A program made the translations under genes and the position numbers. The notes beneath the pieces are model-generated. The model worked only from the letters and a program-made list of their open reading frames with translations. It made no database searches and was not told the DNA's origin. 51,290 nucleotides of DNA, from positions 1 to 51,290 of IMG/VR virus record IMGVR_UViG_3300046512_000094. One strand, written 5' to 3'. Every line of letters starts with the position of its first letter. The first letter of the stretch is position 1. This stretch comes from a virus. This document shows, piece by piece, positions 39,708 to 47,524 of this stretch.

Positions 39708-39919
39708 TGAGTGATCCAAAACCAAAGCCATGCCCTGTATGCGGCGGCGATGATCTGGAAGTGGACAGTTCCACGAACGCCGCAAGCTGGGTGCAGTGCC
39801 GCGATTGTGACCACAAACTTCAGAACGCCTGCTCCGAGGAGGCGGTAGTTCGCCGCTGGAACAAGCTTGAGAGACCAGCCAAGGCAGCCCCGCATGATCA
39901 AGGAGTAAGTGATGAGTGA
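39707..39919 (+). CDS. Lar-like zinc-ribbon protein, 70 aa
   Basis: Start at 39707 set by AGGAGG. Two zinc pairs: PCPVCGGDDLEV (CxxC, about 9-12) and WVQCRDCDHKLQ, followed by ACSEEAVVRRWNKL, the pattern of restriction alleviation protein Lar. Lar of the Rac prophage lowers EcoK-type I restriction. Sits among early genes, where anti-restriction would be useful. Assigned on motif; small zinc ribbons are easily over-called. Confidence 0.7.
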   Translation: MSDPKPKPCPVCGGDDLEVDSSTNAASWVQCRDCDHKLQNACSEEAVVRRWNKLERPAKAAPHDQGVSDE

Positions 39920-40253
39920 GTCGAAGTTTACGCCGGGGCCTTGGCATGTCGGTGAAGGCCAGCAAGCGCAGATCGTTTACGACAAAGATGGATGGGGAAT
40001 TGCTAACGCCGTGGTTTTTCATCGAGCGCATGAGCAAGGCTCGTCGCTGGCCAACGCCAAGTTGATCGCTACCGCCCCTGATTTGGTTGCGGACCTAATC
40101 ATTGCCGCCGCAACCCTGCGCCGCTACGAGCAGGCTCACCGAGCCAAAGGCACCGAAGAAAGCGCCGCCAAGGCCGAGGTTAACGCTGATCTTGCCGCAC
40201 GCTTCGAAGCGACCATCCAGCGCGCCACAGCCAGCCCTATGGGCAAGGAGTGA
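39912..40253 (+). CDS. Conserved phage protein, 113 aa
   Basis: MSESKFTPGPWHVGEGQQAQ, then ANAKLIATAPDLVADLIIAA and a charged helical end. The 'TPGPWH...NAKLIAxAPDLL' signature is widespread in phages. Often next to Lar-like genes. No known function. Confidence 0.7.
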   Translation: MSESKFTPGPWHVGEGQQAQIVYDKDGWGIANAVVFHRAHEQGSSLANAKLIATAPDLVADLIIAAATLRRYEQAHRAKGTEESAAKAEVNADLAARFEATIQRATASPMGKE

Positions 40254-40464
40254 GACAGTGCCCGCACATGCGGCCCGATCCTCTCTCTGAGAGCGCATCG
40301 GGGTGTGATCTGAGGCTAAGTCTCGGGCGGCGGAAGTGCCAACAGGCAGCCTTTAGGGCTTCCCCTTCCGCTCAATTCCGGCTGAGCCCCGGACAGATCA
40401 TACCGCCGATGCGGAAGCCAACCCCGCAGATGCGGGACACCTGCATAACCAACCGGAGAAACCC

Positions 40465-40605
40465 ATGCTCCAGATCATCCTGATCGGCGCAGCACTGAGC
40501 TTTGAGCGACCCGAATCGCTTACATGCCAGAACAGTGCGAGCGCTGAGCTTGAGCGGGCATCACGCCCCGCCGAAGTCAGGCGAACATCCATCGGGGCGG
40601 TTTAG
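40465..40605 (+). CDS. Small possible protein, 46 aa
   Basis: ATG at 40465 with GGAGAA just upstream; MLQIILIGAALSFERPESLT, then a charged end to TAG. Weakly supported. The 40254-40464 stretch before it has no other gene but holds three short CCGC-N4-GCGG palindromes (40262, 40403, 40424); 40606-40806 after it holds only the terminator. Confidence 0.35.
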   Translation: MLQIILIGAALSFERPESLTCQNSASAELERASRPAEVRRTSIGAV

Positions 40606-40681
40606 CGTTCGGGCGCCGCCGTCCCGCCAAGAAATAAGGGCCCGGTCAGAGCCCGGATAACCCTTTAAACCTGATCTGTGG

Positions 40682-40705
40682 AACCCGGTTAACGCCGGGT
40701 TTTTA
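40682..40705 (+). terminator. Rho-independent terminator inside the early-left operon
   Basis: AACCCGG (40682-40688), loop TTAACG, CCGGGTT (40695-40701) followed by TTTTATT. It stands between early genes and the recombination genes, so expression of bet/exo needs read-through or another promoter, as in lambda. Confidence 0.8.
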
Positions 40706-40806
40706 TTGCCCTGAATTTATTCGCATGGAAATCCACCGGCTCCTTTGCGGGCTACAGCCGGGTTCGGGTTTCCAGCCGAATTGATTCACTGACTGAGGAT
40801 TGAGTG

Positions 40807-41040
40807 ATGAGACCAGTAATGACGATGAAGCCGATTCACGATTCGCTCGGACGGCTGATGAACGGATACGACGATGCGGGCGAAGGCAGGTTTCACGGCT
40901 GGGGCGTTGAGTATGAGGAGTTCGAAACCGGCCCTGGAAACTACAGCGTTGCGATCATCGAAATGCCCGACGGCACCATGCAAACGCTGGCGCCCTGGCT
41001 GATTCGCTTTCTGGATATTGACGCGCCGCCAACCGAATAA
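40807..41040 (+). CDS. Small phage protein, 77 aa
   Basis: Start at 40807 (MRPVMTMKPIHDSLGRLMNG). Mixed alpha-beta with PGNYSVAIIEMPDGTMQTLA and an acidic end. First gene after the early terminator. Family not recognised. Confidence 0.6.
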   Translation: MRPVMTMKPIHDSLGRLMNGYDDAGEGRFHGWGVEYEEFETGPGNYSVAIIEMPDGTMQTLAPWLIRFLDIDAPPTE

Positions 41041-41061
41041 CCCAGCCCAATGGAGGCAACC

Positions 41062-41508
41062 ATGAACGCTGCATTGCAGATTGCACAACAGAACTACGAC
41101 CGTGCGTTGCCTCCGGAGGATGACGGTTTTCTCGAAACTGCAGAGGGCCAGGAGTGGGTTGAGCGATCCACGGCCAAGTTGATGGCCGGGCGCAATGTGA
41201 TTAAGCCCAACCCATGGGGGCACGACGGGGTTCTGATTGACGAGTTCAAGCTTGTCGAAAAGGTCGCCGAGCATTTGGCTGAGTTGCCGAATGATCACTT
41301 CGCAGTCGAGCGGATCCTGATGGAGCTCATGCGCCGCGCTCACAAAGATGACGCGCTGTACCGGCTCGCATCCGAGGCCCTGGGCGTTGAGGAGGGCGAG
41401 TGCCGGGTAGTGCAGGACTTGGCTCTGGAACTCCTATCACCGGTCGCCGAAGAGTATGCCGAAGCGGTACGGGCAGACGACAAGGCCCAGTCGGAGTGTG
41501 GATTTTGA
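41062..41508 (+). CDS. Helical phage protein, 148 aa
   Basis: The ATG at 41062 follows GGAGG. MNAALQIAQQNYDRALPPED and mostly helical thereafter, rich in Glu and Ala. Common in phage early regions beside genes of recombination. Function unknown. Confidence 0.65.
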   Translation: MNAALQIAQQNYDRALPPEDDGFLETAEGQEWVERSTAKLMAGRNVIKPNPWGHDGVLIDEFKLVEKVAEHLAELPNDHFAVERILMELMRRAHKDDALYRLASEALGVEEGECRVVQDLALELLSPVAEEYAEAVRADDKAQSECGF

Positions 41509-41696
41509 GCCCTCACATCATCTTAGACGACGCACTGGAAAGCCTTGAGCACCCAGCCAGCGCCTACGGCGAGACGATTCTGGTGCAGCGAATCATCACC
41601 AAGATGATGACCGACCACCTGATCACCCTCGAAGAGTTTTCCCACTACTGCAAGCGCCTGAATAAAATCACCGCCGGGCGCAGGGAGGCAGCATGA
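41505..41696 (+). CDS. Small protein with TTG start, 63 aa
   Basis: The frame opens at TTG 41505, overlapping the upstream stop (TTGA), and ends with an ATGA overlap with the next gene. Sequence SPHIILDDALESLEHPASAY, ILVQRIITKMMTDHLITLEE and a basic end. The start is inferred from coupling; no ATG is available in a good place. Confidence 0.5.
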   Translation: MSPHIILDDALESLEHPASAYGETILVQRIITKMMTDHLITLEEFSHYCKRLNKITAGRREAA

Positions 41697-41881
41697 GCAC
41701 GCCAATCGTTAAATCCCTGATAGATGAAATGCTCGAAGAGATCGCCGGGGCTAACCCTGCTGACGTGATTCAGCGCGCCGAGCGCATGGGTTATGTTGGC
41801 TGGCCGCTGAAGTCTTACCGCGAGCCGGGCGGGCCATGGGTTCATCGGTATGCGGCGCCGAAGGTTGAGGCTCGGCCATGA
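41693..41881 (+). CDS. Small protein, 62 aa
   Basis: MSTPIVKSLIDEMLEEIAGA, then PADVIQRAERMGYVGWPLKS. Coupled on both sides by ATGA overlaps in a string of small genes upstream of bet. Function unknown. Confidence 0.55.
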   Translation: MSTPIVKSLIDEMLEEIAGANPADVIQRAERMGYVGWPLKSYREPGGPWVHRYAAPKVEARP

Positions 41882-42081
41882 GCGCTTTAACGGCAACGTG
41901 GTCAATCACCCTCGACACCGAATGCCCAGCCTGCAAAGAGGATGTGAATCTTCTGGATGGGCCGGACTTCTGGGACGGTCATCGCTTTGATGTGCCAGAG
42001 CATGGCACCGAGCGAACCAAGGGTGTCAAGGTTGTCTGCCCAGAGTGTGAGCACGCGTTCACCGTCGATCTGGAGTACTGA
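41878..42081 (+). CDS. Small zinc-ribbon protein, 67 aa
   Basis: MSALTATWSITLDTECPACK with a second pair in VVCPECEHAFTVDL: two CxxC pairs about 35 residues apart, fitting a zinc ribbon. Coupled to the previous gene by an ATGA overlap. Possibly a nucleic-acid-binding helper. Confidence 0.6.
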   Translation: MSALTATWSITLDTECPACKEDVNLLDGPDFWDGHRFDVPEHGTERTKGVKVVCPECEHAFTVDLEY

Positions 42082-42461
42082 TCATGAACCGCCAACGCCT
42101 GCGCAGACTCGCTTACTGGCGAGGTTCTGCATACGCCCTCCTCTTCGCAACGATGTGGATGCTCGCAAGCGCATACGCAGAGCGAATCACGAACTAGATT
42201 TTTTGCTACTGCTCTAGATAGCTCCAAAATAGTATTTGACGCGCTTTGGAAGCCGCTAAATGAGGGTGATTGCACTTCATAGATGTAACTGAATCTCGCA
42301 GTCAAGGCTTTGTAGATAACCTGAATGCCCAGCGATGTAGCCAAGTTGATCATTATTTCCTCTAGCGTTTCTCGCTGATCCAGCCCGGTGTTTTTAGTAG
42401 TTGCCCCGTAATAACCATTGCTTGGCGAAGGTGCTGGAAGAATTTTAGCTTTTGCCATCAT
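41979..42461 (-). CDS. Antisense small gene with gene-like N-terminal part
   Basis: Start at 42461 or 42458 with GGAGAGCG upstream. The first 88 residues (MAKAKILPAPSPSNGYYGAT, DQRETLEEIMINLATSLGIQ, YKALTARFSYIYEVQSPSFS) look like a real protein and cover the 42198-42460 segment that has no plus-strand gene and is AT-rich. Downstream of about 42200 the frame runs antisense to plus-strand genes and looks non-coding (Cys/Ser-rich), so the true end could be earlier through a frameshift near the A6 run. Unknown function. Confidence 0.4.
   Translation of the reverse strand: MMAKAKILPAPSPSNGYYGATTKNTGLDQRETLEEIMINLATSLGIQVIYKALTARFSYIYEVQSPSFSGFQSASNTILELSRAVAKNLVRDSLCVCACEHPHRCEEEGVCRTSPVSESAQALAVHDQYSRSTVNACSHSGQTTLTPLVRSVPCSGTSKR
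42084..42197 (+). CDS. Tiny membrane protein, 37 aa
   Basis: MNRQRLRRLAYWRGSAYALL followed by FATMWMLASAYAERITN: basic head and one membrane helix. Lies inside the 3' end of a minus-strand frame, so only one of the two may be real here. Confidence 0.45.
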   Translation: MNRQRLRRLAYWRGSAYALLFATMWMLASAYAERITN

Positions 42462-42550
42462 TCGCTCTCCGATCAATAGTTTCGGAATATCCCATAAACA
42501 ACATTGAACGCACAGCGCCCCGGCAATCGGCATGGCGCGTGGAGATAGTC

Positions 42551-43375
42551 ATGTCCGCAGTTATGAAGCATGCCGAGAATTTTCCGGCCATTTCCGAGGA
42601 TGCGCTCGTCGAGGTGCTCAGCGGCAGCCTGTACCCAGGCGCTGCACACAATTCGGTCGTTATGGTGCTGGCCTACTGCAAGGCGGCGCAGCTCGATCCG
42701 ATGCTAAAGCCGGTGCATATCGTTCCTATCTGGAACTCTAAAGAGAAGCGGATGCAGGACACGGTAATGCCTGGCATTGGGTTGTACCGAATCCAAGCAG
42801 CGCGCACCGGCCAGTACGCCGGGATCGGAGAGCCAGAGTATGGCCCGCCTGTGACAGCAAAGCTCAGCGGGGTTGATGTCACGTATCCCGAATGGTGCCG
42901 GGTTACGGTAAAGCGCCAGATGAGCAACGGCTTGGTCGCCGAGTACACAGCGAATGAGCGCTGGCTTGAGAACTACGCGACGGCGAGCAAGGACACGGCC
43001 GCGCCAAACTCCATGTGGAAACGCCGCGCATACGCGCAGCTTGCGAAGTGCGCCGAGGCCCAGGCGTTACGCAAGGCATTCCCTGAAGTCGGATCAGCGC
43101 CTACGGCTGACGAGATGGAGGGAAAAGTATTCGACGACGGGCCGCGAGAGGTGAATTCGCAACGGCAGCCAGAACCATCTCGTGAGCCTGCCGTGCTGGA
43201 AGACTACCCAGACGAGAAGCTTCAAGAAAACCTTCCCAAGTGGCGCATAGCTGTTGAGGCCGGTCGATCCTCGCCAGCCCACCTTATCGCCACTGTCAGC
43301 AGCAAATACACCCTGAGCGAGCAGCAGATCGAACAGATCACGAATCTCGCGCCAATCGAAGGAATATCCGAATGA
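42551..43375 (+). CDS. bet: Bet/RecT-type single-strand annealing protein
   Basis: 274 aa from ATG 42551 (MSAVMKHAENFPAISEDALV). Core: PGAAHNSVVMVLAYCKAAQL, DPMLKPVHIVPIWNSK, DTVMPGIGLYRIQAARTGQY and MWKRRAYAQLAKCAEAQALR, the lambda Bet signature. It anneals single strands produced by the next gene's exonuclease. Overlaps that gene by 4 bases (ATGA). The C-terminal 60 residues are variable. Confidence 0.92.
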   Translation: MSAVMKHAENFPAISEDALVEVLSGSLYPGAAHNSVVMVLAYCKAAQLDPMLKPVHIVPIWNSKEKRMQDTVMPGIGLYRIQAARTGQYAGIGEPEYGPPVTAKLSGVDVTYPEWCRVTVKRQMSNGLVAEYTANERWLENYATASKDTAAPNSMWKRRAYAQLAKCAEAQALRKAFPEVGSAPTADEMEGKVFDDGPREVNSQRQPEPSREPAVLEDYPDEKLQENLPKWRIAVEAGRSSPAHLIATVSSKYTLSEQQIEQITNLAPIEGISE

Positions 43376-45012
43376 ACATCCATAGCGTAGCTCAGGGCAG
43401 CGCTGAGTGGCACGCCCTGCGCGCCGACTACTTCACCGCCTCCGAAGCGCCAGCCATGATGGGCGCCTCGAAATACCAAACCCGTACCGAGCTTCTGACG
43501 CAGAAGAAGACTGGCTTCACGCCGGAGGTTACCCCTCAGCAACAGCGCATCTTCGATCTCGGTCACGCAACTGAAGCCATGGCCAGGCCGCTCGTAGAAA
43601 CCATGATCGGCGAAGAGCTGTATCCGATTGTGGGCACGAAGGACAACCTGCTCGCCTCAATGGATGGAGCGACCATGCTGGGCGAGACGCTGTTCGAGCA
43701 CAAACTCTGGAACGAAGGCCTGGCCTCCCAGGTGCGCGCCGAGCAACTTGACCCGCATTACTACTGGCAGCTTGAGCAGCAACTGCTGGTCAGTGGTGCA
43801 GAGCGCGTGATCTTCGTTTGCTCGGATGGCACCAACGACAAGTTCGTCTCCATGGAGTACCGGCCAGTGCTGGGGCGCGCAGAACAGTTGGTCGAAGGCT
43901 GGAAACAGTTCGCTGCCGATCTGGCTTACTTTGTGATCGGCGAGGCTCCATCGATTGTGGTCGGCAAAGCCCCGGACGAGCTGCCAGCGCTGCGCATCGA
44001 ACTGACCGGCATGGTTACCGCCAGTAACCTCAAGGCATTCGAGCAATCCGCCCTGGCGGTGATCGATTCGGTGAAAACCACCCTGACAACCGATCAGGAC
44101 TTTGCAGACGCGAAGAAAGCCGTCAAGTGGTGCGGCGACGTCGAAGAGGCGGTCGCGGCAGCCAAGAAGCAGGCACTGTCGCAAACTCAGACAATCGATG
44201 AGCTTTTCTCGTCGCTGGATCGAATCAGCGCTCACGCCCGGGAAACCCGCCTCAAGGTCGACAAGCTGGTCAAGGCTCAAGAGCTGCTGGTGAAAACCAA
44301 CATCAAGCAGGCGGCTGAGCAGGCGCTCGCCGCTCACGTCCTAACGATCAACCAGACGCTGGGCCGCGTGACCATCCCGGCTGTGGCGGCTGACTTCGCT
44401 GGCGCCATGAAGAACAAGCGGACAATTGCCAGCCTGCAGGACGCAGTAGATACCGAGCTTGCCCGGGCGAAGATCGAGGCAAGTCAGGTTGCCGACGCAA
44501 TCCGCGTGAATCTGTCGAGCTTGGCTGAACTGGCCGTCGATCACACCTTCCTGTTCAACGACCTGCAGCAGCTCGTCTTGAAGCAGAACGAGGATCTGGT
44601 TTCCTTAATCAAGGTGCGGATCAACGAACATGAGCAGGCCGAGGCGAAAAAGCTGGAGGCGCAGCGCGAGCAGATCCGCCAGCAGGAGCTGAAGCGCATC
44701 GCCGACGATCAGGCAGCCGCAGCTAAAGCTTCAGAGGTGAAGCCCGAGCAGACAGTGGTCCCTGAGCCGATCAAGAGCGTGGCTCCGGCCACCACTGTAC
44801 GGCAGGTATCCAGCTCGCCGAAGGTGGCGCCACGCTCCGAGCGAAATCAGGCCCGGGTTACCGATATTGAAGCTTTGGTGAAGGCCGTGGCGAATGGTGA
44901 AGCCCCTATTTCAGTGCTCACCGTGAACCGGCAGAACCTCGACGACCTTGTGGAAGTCCAGGGCGACACATTCAGCATGCCGGGGGTAATCCTCGAGAAG
45001 GTGGCAGCATGA
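43372..45012 (+). CDS. YqaJ/lambda-exonuclease with long coiled-coil extension, 546 aa
   Basis: Residues 1-200: YqaJ nuclease (WHALRADYFTASEAPAMMGA, D98 in ASMDG, E109-H-K111 in LFEHK). Residues 200-450 are long amphipathic helices (IDELFSSLDRISAHARETRL; EAKKLEAQREQIRQQELKRI), and 450-546 a linker and a small C-terminal domain. Lambda exonuclease is 226 aa, so this protein carries more than 300 extra residues. It resects double-strand ends for Bet. Confidence 0.88.
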   Translation: MNIHSVAQGSAEWHALRADYFTASEAPAMMGASKYQTRTELLTQKKTGFTPEVTPQQQRIFDLGHATEAMARPLVETMIGEELYPIVGTKDNLLASMDGATMLGETLFEHKLWNEGLASQVRAEQLDPHYYWQLEQQLLVSGAERVIFVCSDGTNDKFVSMEYRPVLGRAEQLVEGWKQFAADLAYFVIGEAPSIVVGKAPDELPALRIELTGMVTASNLKAFEQSALAVIDSVKTTLTTDQDFADAKKAVKWCGDVEEAVAAAKKQALSQTQTIDELFSSLDRISAHARETRLKVDKLVKAQELLVKTNIKQAAEQALAAHVLTINQTLGRVTIPAVAADFAGAMKNKRTIASLQDAVDTELARAKIEASQVADAIRVNLSSLAELAVDHTFLFNDLQQLVLKQNEDLVSLIKVRINEHEQAEAKKLEAQREQIRQQELKRIADDQAAAAKASEVKPEQTVVPEPIKSVAPATTVRQVSSSPKVAPRSERNQARVTDIEALVKAVANGEAPISVLTVNRQNLDDLVEVQGDTFSMPGVILEKVAA

Positions 45013-45242
45013 CAAACAACTTCATCGTCGCCGCCAACGAGCGGCAAGCACAGATCGAGGCGGCTAAGGCTGCCTTTTTCAATTCTGGCGGCCAGGTCAA
45101 GATCGGGCCGAGCATGCCAGAGCGCGCCATCCCGCCCGTCCGCAAGGACTGGGTAGACCCTGAAACGGTCCTCAAGCGAAAGTCCCGGATCATCTCCCCG
45201 GCAGGCCGCAAGCAAATTCGTCAGATGACGGAGGCGCTATGA
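45009..45242 (+). CDS. Small helical protein, 77 aa
   Basis: ATGA overlap at the start and end. MTNNFIVAANERQAQIEAAK, AAFFNSGGQVKIGPSMPERA, ending basic (KRKSRIISPAGRKQIRQM). Linked to the recombination genes. Function unknown. Confidence 0.55.
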   Translation: MTNNFIVAANERQAQIEAAKAAFFNSGGQVKIGPSMPERAIPPVRKDWVDPETVLKRKSRIISPAGRKQIRQMTEAL

Positions 45243-45700
45243 GCAAGGTCCGCAAGGTCTGCAACCGGCGCGCCCAGATCGACCGCGCCCGACGAGCCCT
45301 GGTGCGAACCAACCATGCCGCCGTCGCCAATGTTGAGCCCGGCGACGTGCAGGTAATGGTCAACTGGAAGAGCTGCAAGCAGATCCGCACCCTCCCGGTA
45401 GCCAATGCTCTGTGCGATATAGCCCATACATGGACGGTGTACATCGCGGTCTTTTGCCAGGAGCCCAGCGGCGCCCAGTACAGCAAGGCGACTGAGTTCA
45501 CGACCGCCGGCATGCACCTGGTTGCGAATCTGGAAGCGCTGATGATCGAGAAACACGCCGAGGTCTGCGCATCTGCCAACCAGAAGCATGTGATCGGCTC
45601 GGGCTGGATCGCCGTACCTGACCAGATCAGCCTCACCGAAGCCCAGGCCAATGCCGTGTTCTCGGCCATGGGTGTTTGGGAGCGAGCAAGGGCAGCATGA
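45239..45700 (+). CDS. Conserved phage protein, 153 aa
   Basis: MSKVRKVCNRRAQIDRARRA, then an alpha-beta domain (CDIAHTWTVYIAVFCQEPSG; LEALMIEKHAEVCASANQKH). The basic head suggests nucleic-acid contact. Coupled to the previous gene by ATGA. Family not recognised. Confidence 0.6.
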   Translation: MSKVRKVCNRRAQIDRARRALVRTNHAAVANVEPGDVQVMVNWKSCKQIRTLPVANALCDIAHTWTVYIAVFCQEPSGAQYSKATEFTTAGMHLVANLEALMIEKHAEVCASANQKHVIGSGWIAVPDQISLTEAQANAVFSAMGVWERARAA

Positions 45701-45772
45701 AGCGCATTAACTCAAAGGTCCGAATCCGACGCAGGGCCGAACATATCCACCTAATTCCAAGTGGTATCAAAC

Positions 45773-46183
45773 ATGACCCCAATCTGGCGTTACCTCACTC
45801 AATCGGCCGGGATGACCGCTCAGACCCTGGCGGATGCGACCGGCATGTCAATCCAGGCAGTTCGCGCCGATCTGGTAGCCCTGGAAACTCAGGGCAAAGT
45901 CGCCAGGGAGCGCGGATCAGTTGGCAAGCCTCACCTCTGGTGGCGTGCCGAGAAACGCCCGCTGGATGGCCTGGATGTTCTGCTGGTCATGGCGCTGGCG
46001 GCGACACTGCAACCCTCGGGCGACCGGCTGAAAGAGGTGCTGGCGGACGTGGGTGGCCGGGCTAAGAACCCGGCACACCGCAAGATCGTCGCAATGTGCG
46101 CCATGTCGAATGCGCCACGGCAAATTATCTGGGAAGCGCTGGATAACCTCGATGTCGAGGACGAAGCGCTGAGGGCTGCGTGA
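45773..46183 (+). CDS. Winged-helix protein, 136 aa
   Basis: MTPIWRYLTQSAGMTAQTLA, DATGMSIQAVRADLVALETQ, GKVARERGSVGKPHLWW: a clear winged helix. The C-terminal half (LAATLQPSGDRLKEVLADVG) is helical. Candidate regulator of the recombination or lysogeny genes. The stretch 45701-45772 before it has no supported gene. Confidence 0.65.
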   Translation: MTPIWRYLTQSAGMTAQTLADATGMSIQAVRADLVALETQGKVARERGSVGKPHLWWRAEKRPLDGLDVLLVMALAATLQPSGDRLKEVLADVGGRAKNPAHRKIVAMCAMSNAPRQIIWEALDNLDVEDEALRAA

Positions 46184-46512
46184 TGGCATTAGCTCAGAAA
46201 GACCGCGACAAACGCCGTCACGACAAGGCGGCCAGACTTCAGGAAGAGGATCTACGACTCAAGGTCAGACCAGGCACGAAGCAAGCCCTGGCTGAGCTGA
46301 TGGAGTGGTCCGGGCTTGAGGAGCAAGGCGAGGCGCTGACACTGATGATTCATCATCTGCATGCGCTGGGGCCGGGAGGTGCGTTGCCGATGCTTTCCGC
46401 GCCGCGCCACGTTTACGAGGTTTCGAAAAATGTGGCGCTCGCTTTTGAGCGAAAGAGCCTGCGGATGATTCAGCAGGATCCTGGGGATGAGGTTGTCAGT
46501 CCGGAGCGTTAG
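46183..46512 (+). CDS. Arc-like DNA-binding protein with repeat-encoded tail, 109 aa
   Basis: MALAQKDRDKRRHDKAARLQ, then DLRLKVRPGTKQALAELMEW and GEALTLMIHHLHALG (ribbon-helix-helix layout, residues 24-65). The segment after it, APRHVYEVSKNVALAF, is encoded by a copy of the dispersed inverted repeat. GTGATG start region overlaps the previous stop. Probably a regulator. Confidence 0.65.
   Translation: MALAQKDRDKRRHDKAARLQEEDLRLKVRPGTKQALAELMEWSGLEEQGEALTLMIHHLHALGPGGALPMLSAPRHVYEVSKNVALAFERKSLRMIQQDPGDEVVSPER
46403..46439. repeat. Dispersed CGCGCCAC inverted repeat, copy 4 (in frame)
   Basis: CGCGCCACGTTTACGAGG (from 46403) and, after the centre TTTCGAAAAAT, GTGGCGCT (46432-46439). 21 bases lie between the conserved arms. 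It is translated in the Arc-like gene as APRHV...NVA. Confidence 0.8.
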
Positions 46513-46792
46513 CCAGAAGCACCATCTTGATGGTTTCAGGTTCGCCTTCTGCTGTGCGCCCTGGAGTTTGCTGCTGAACATACCCACGTACTATTTCTGA
46601 TTCTGTAACAAGCTCAAACGAGCCATTAGTGCGAGGCTCGTCGGCGTGAGAGTAGTTCCCTTCCACTAAAGTGAGCGAGTAGGTTGAGGCTCCGATTTTC
46701 TCTACGAATAGCGGGCCACTGTTGGTTTTCGAATCGTAGAAAGCAGTTCTGAGTCCGGATCCAATTGCTAAATATTTTACCTGCTGCTGCAT
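46496..46792 (-). CDS. Minus-strand small gene, 98 aa
   Basis: The ATG at 46792 follows GGAGTG. MQQQVKYLAIGSGLRTAFYD, then a beta-rich protein (GASTYSLTLVEGNYSHADEP, FELVTESEIVRGYVQQQT). It faces the plus-strand operon and overlaps the end of the Arc-like gene by 17 bases. AT-richer than its neighbours. Likely an accessory gene with its own expression. Unrecognised. Confidence 0.55.
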   Translation of the reverse strand: MQQQVKYLAIGSGLRTAFYDSKTNSGPLFVEKIGASTYSLTLVEGNYSHADEPRTNGSFELVTESEIVRGYVQQQTPGRTAEGEPETIKMVLLANAPD

Positions 46793-46898
46793 AAATCACT
46801 CCATTGATCCGGCTCCATGCCGGTCACCCGTAATACCTGAACCCTAATCGAATTGCCACCATCCTCATGGAGGGCGGCGCGCACCCTGGAGAAAGCTG

Positions 46899-47474
46899 AT
46901 GATCCAAGGCCAGATATCCGATGCCCAGGTCGGGCTGCTGTGGCACGCGCTTGGCCTTCGTCCTGAACTGGGCGAGCGTGGACGCCACCCCTATCGAAAC
47001 TTCTACGGCACCTCCGTAGACGCGCCTGAAGCGCCAGACCTCGATGCGATGGTCGGTGCTGGTTTGATGGTGCGCACCAAGGCCCCGGCCTTCTGCCCCG
47101 CAGATGAAGTTGTCTGGCAGTCAACCGAGGATGGGAAGCGAGTGGCCATTGCCAGTCTGCCTCCCCCGCCCAAGCGAACGAACTTCGACGCCTATCTGGA
47201 TACGGACGGCGGCTACGATAGCTTCCCCGAATTTCTTGGCATCAATCAGCCTAGATATCAGGAACGCGGCGGACGCGGAAATCGCGAATACAGAATGGTT
47301 CGCTACAGGCGCCGCAACGTCAGCCGCTTTCATAGCCAAGAATACCTGCAGCTCTGTGAGTCGGTAGAGGTCGCTGGCGATTGGTGCACGGCCAAAAAGG
47401 ATGCCAAGGCCAGTTACAAATCAGCCCTCAACGCAGCTAGGCCCGCCCGCAAGGATCGCGGCGACGGCTTCTAA
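46899..47474 (+). CDS. Conserved phage protein, 191 aa
   Basis: The ATG at 46899 follows GGAGAAAG. MIQGQISDAQVGLLWHALGL, then a basic C-terminus with RRNVSRFHSQEYLQLCESVE. Likely a nucleic-acid-related phage protein of unknown function. Region 46793-46898 before it has no gene. Confidence 0.6.
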   Translation: MIQGQISDAQVGLLWHALGLRPELGERGRHPYRNFYGTSVDAPEAPDLDAMVGAGLMVRTKAPAFCPADEVVWQSTEDGKRVAIASLPPPPKRTNFDAYLDTDGGYDSFPEFLGINQPRYQERGGRGNREYRMVRYRRRNVSRFHSQEYLQLCESVEVAGDWCTAKKDAKASYKSALNAARPARKDRGDGF

Positions 47475-47524
47475 TTCAACCCCCACCTTAACGAATCACG
47501 CCACCACCCAGGCGAGGACGCCTT

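Noticed and set aside
45697-46065. Frame starting at an ATGA overlap at 45697
   Set aside because: Good coupling and the first 20 codons are plausible, but it then runs out of frame through the winged-helix gene with shadow-like composition.
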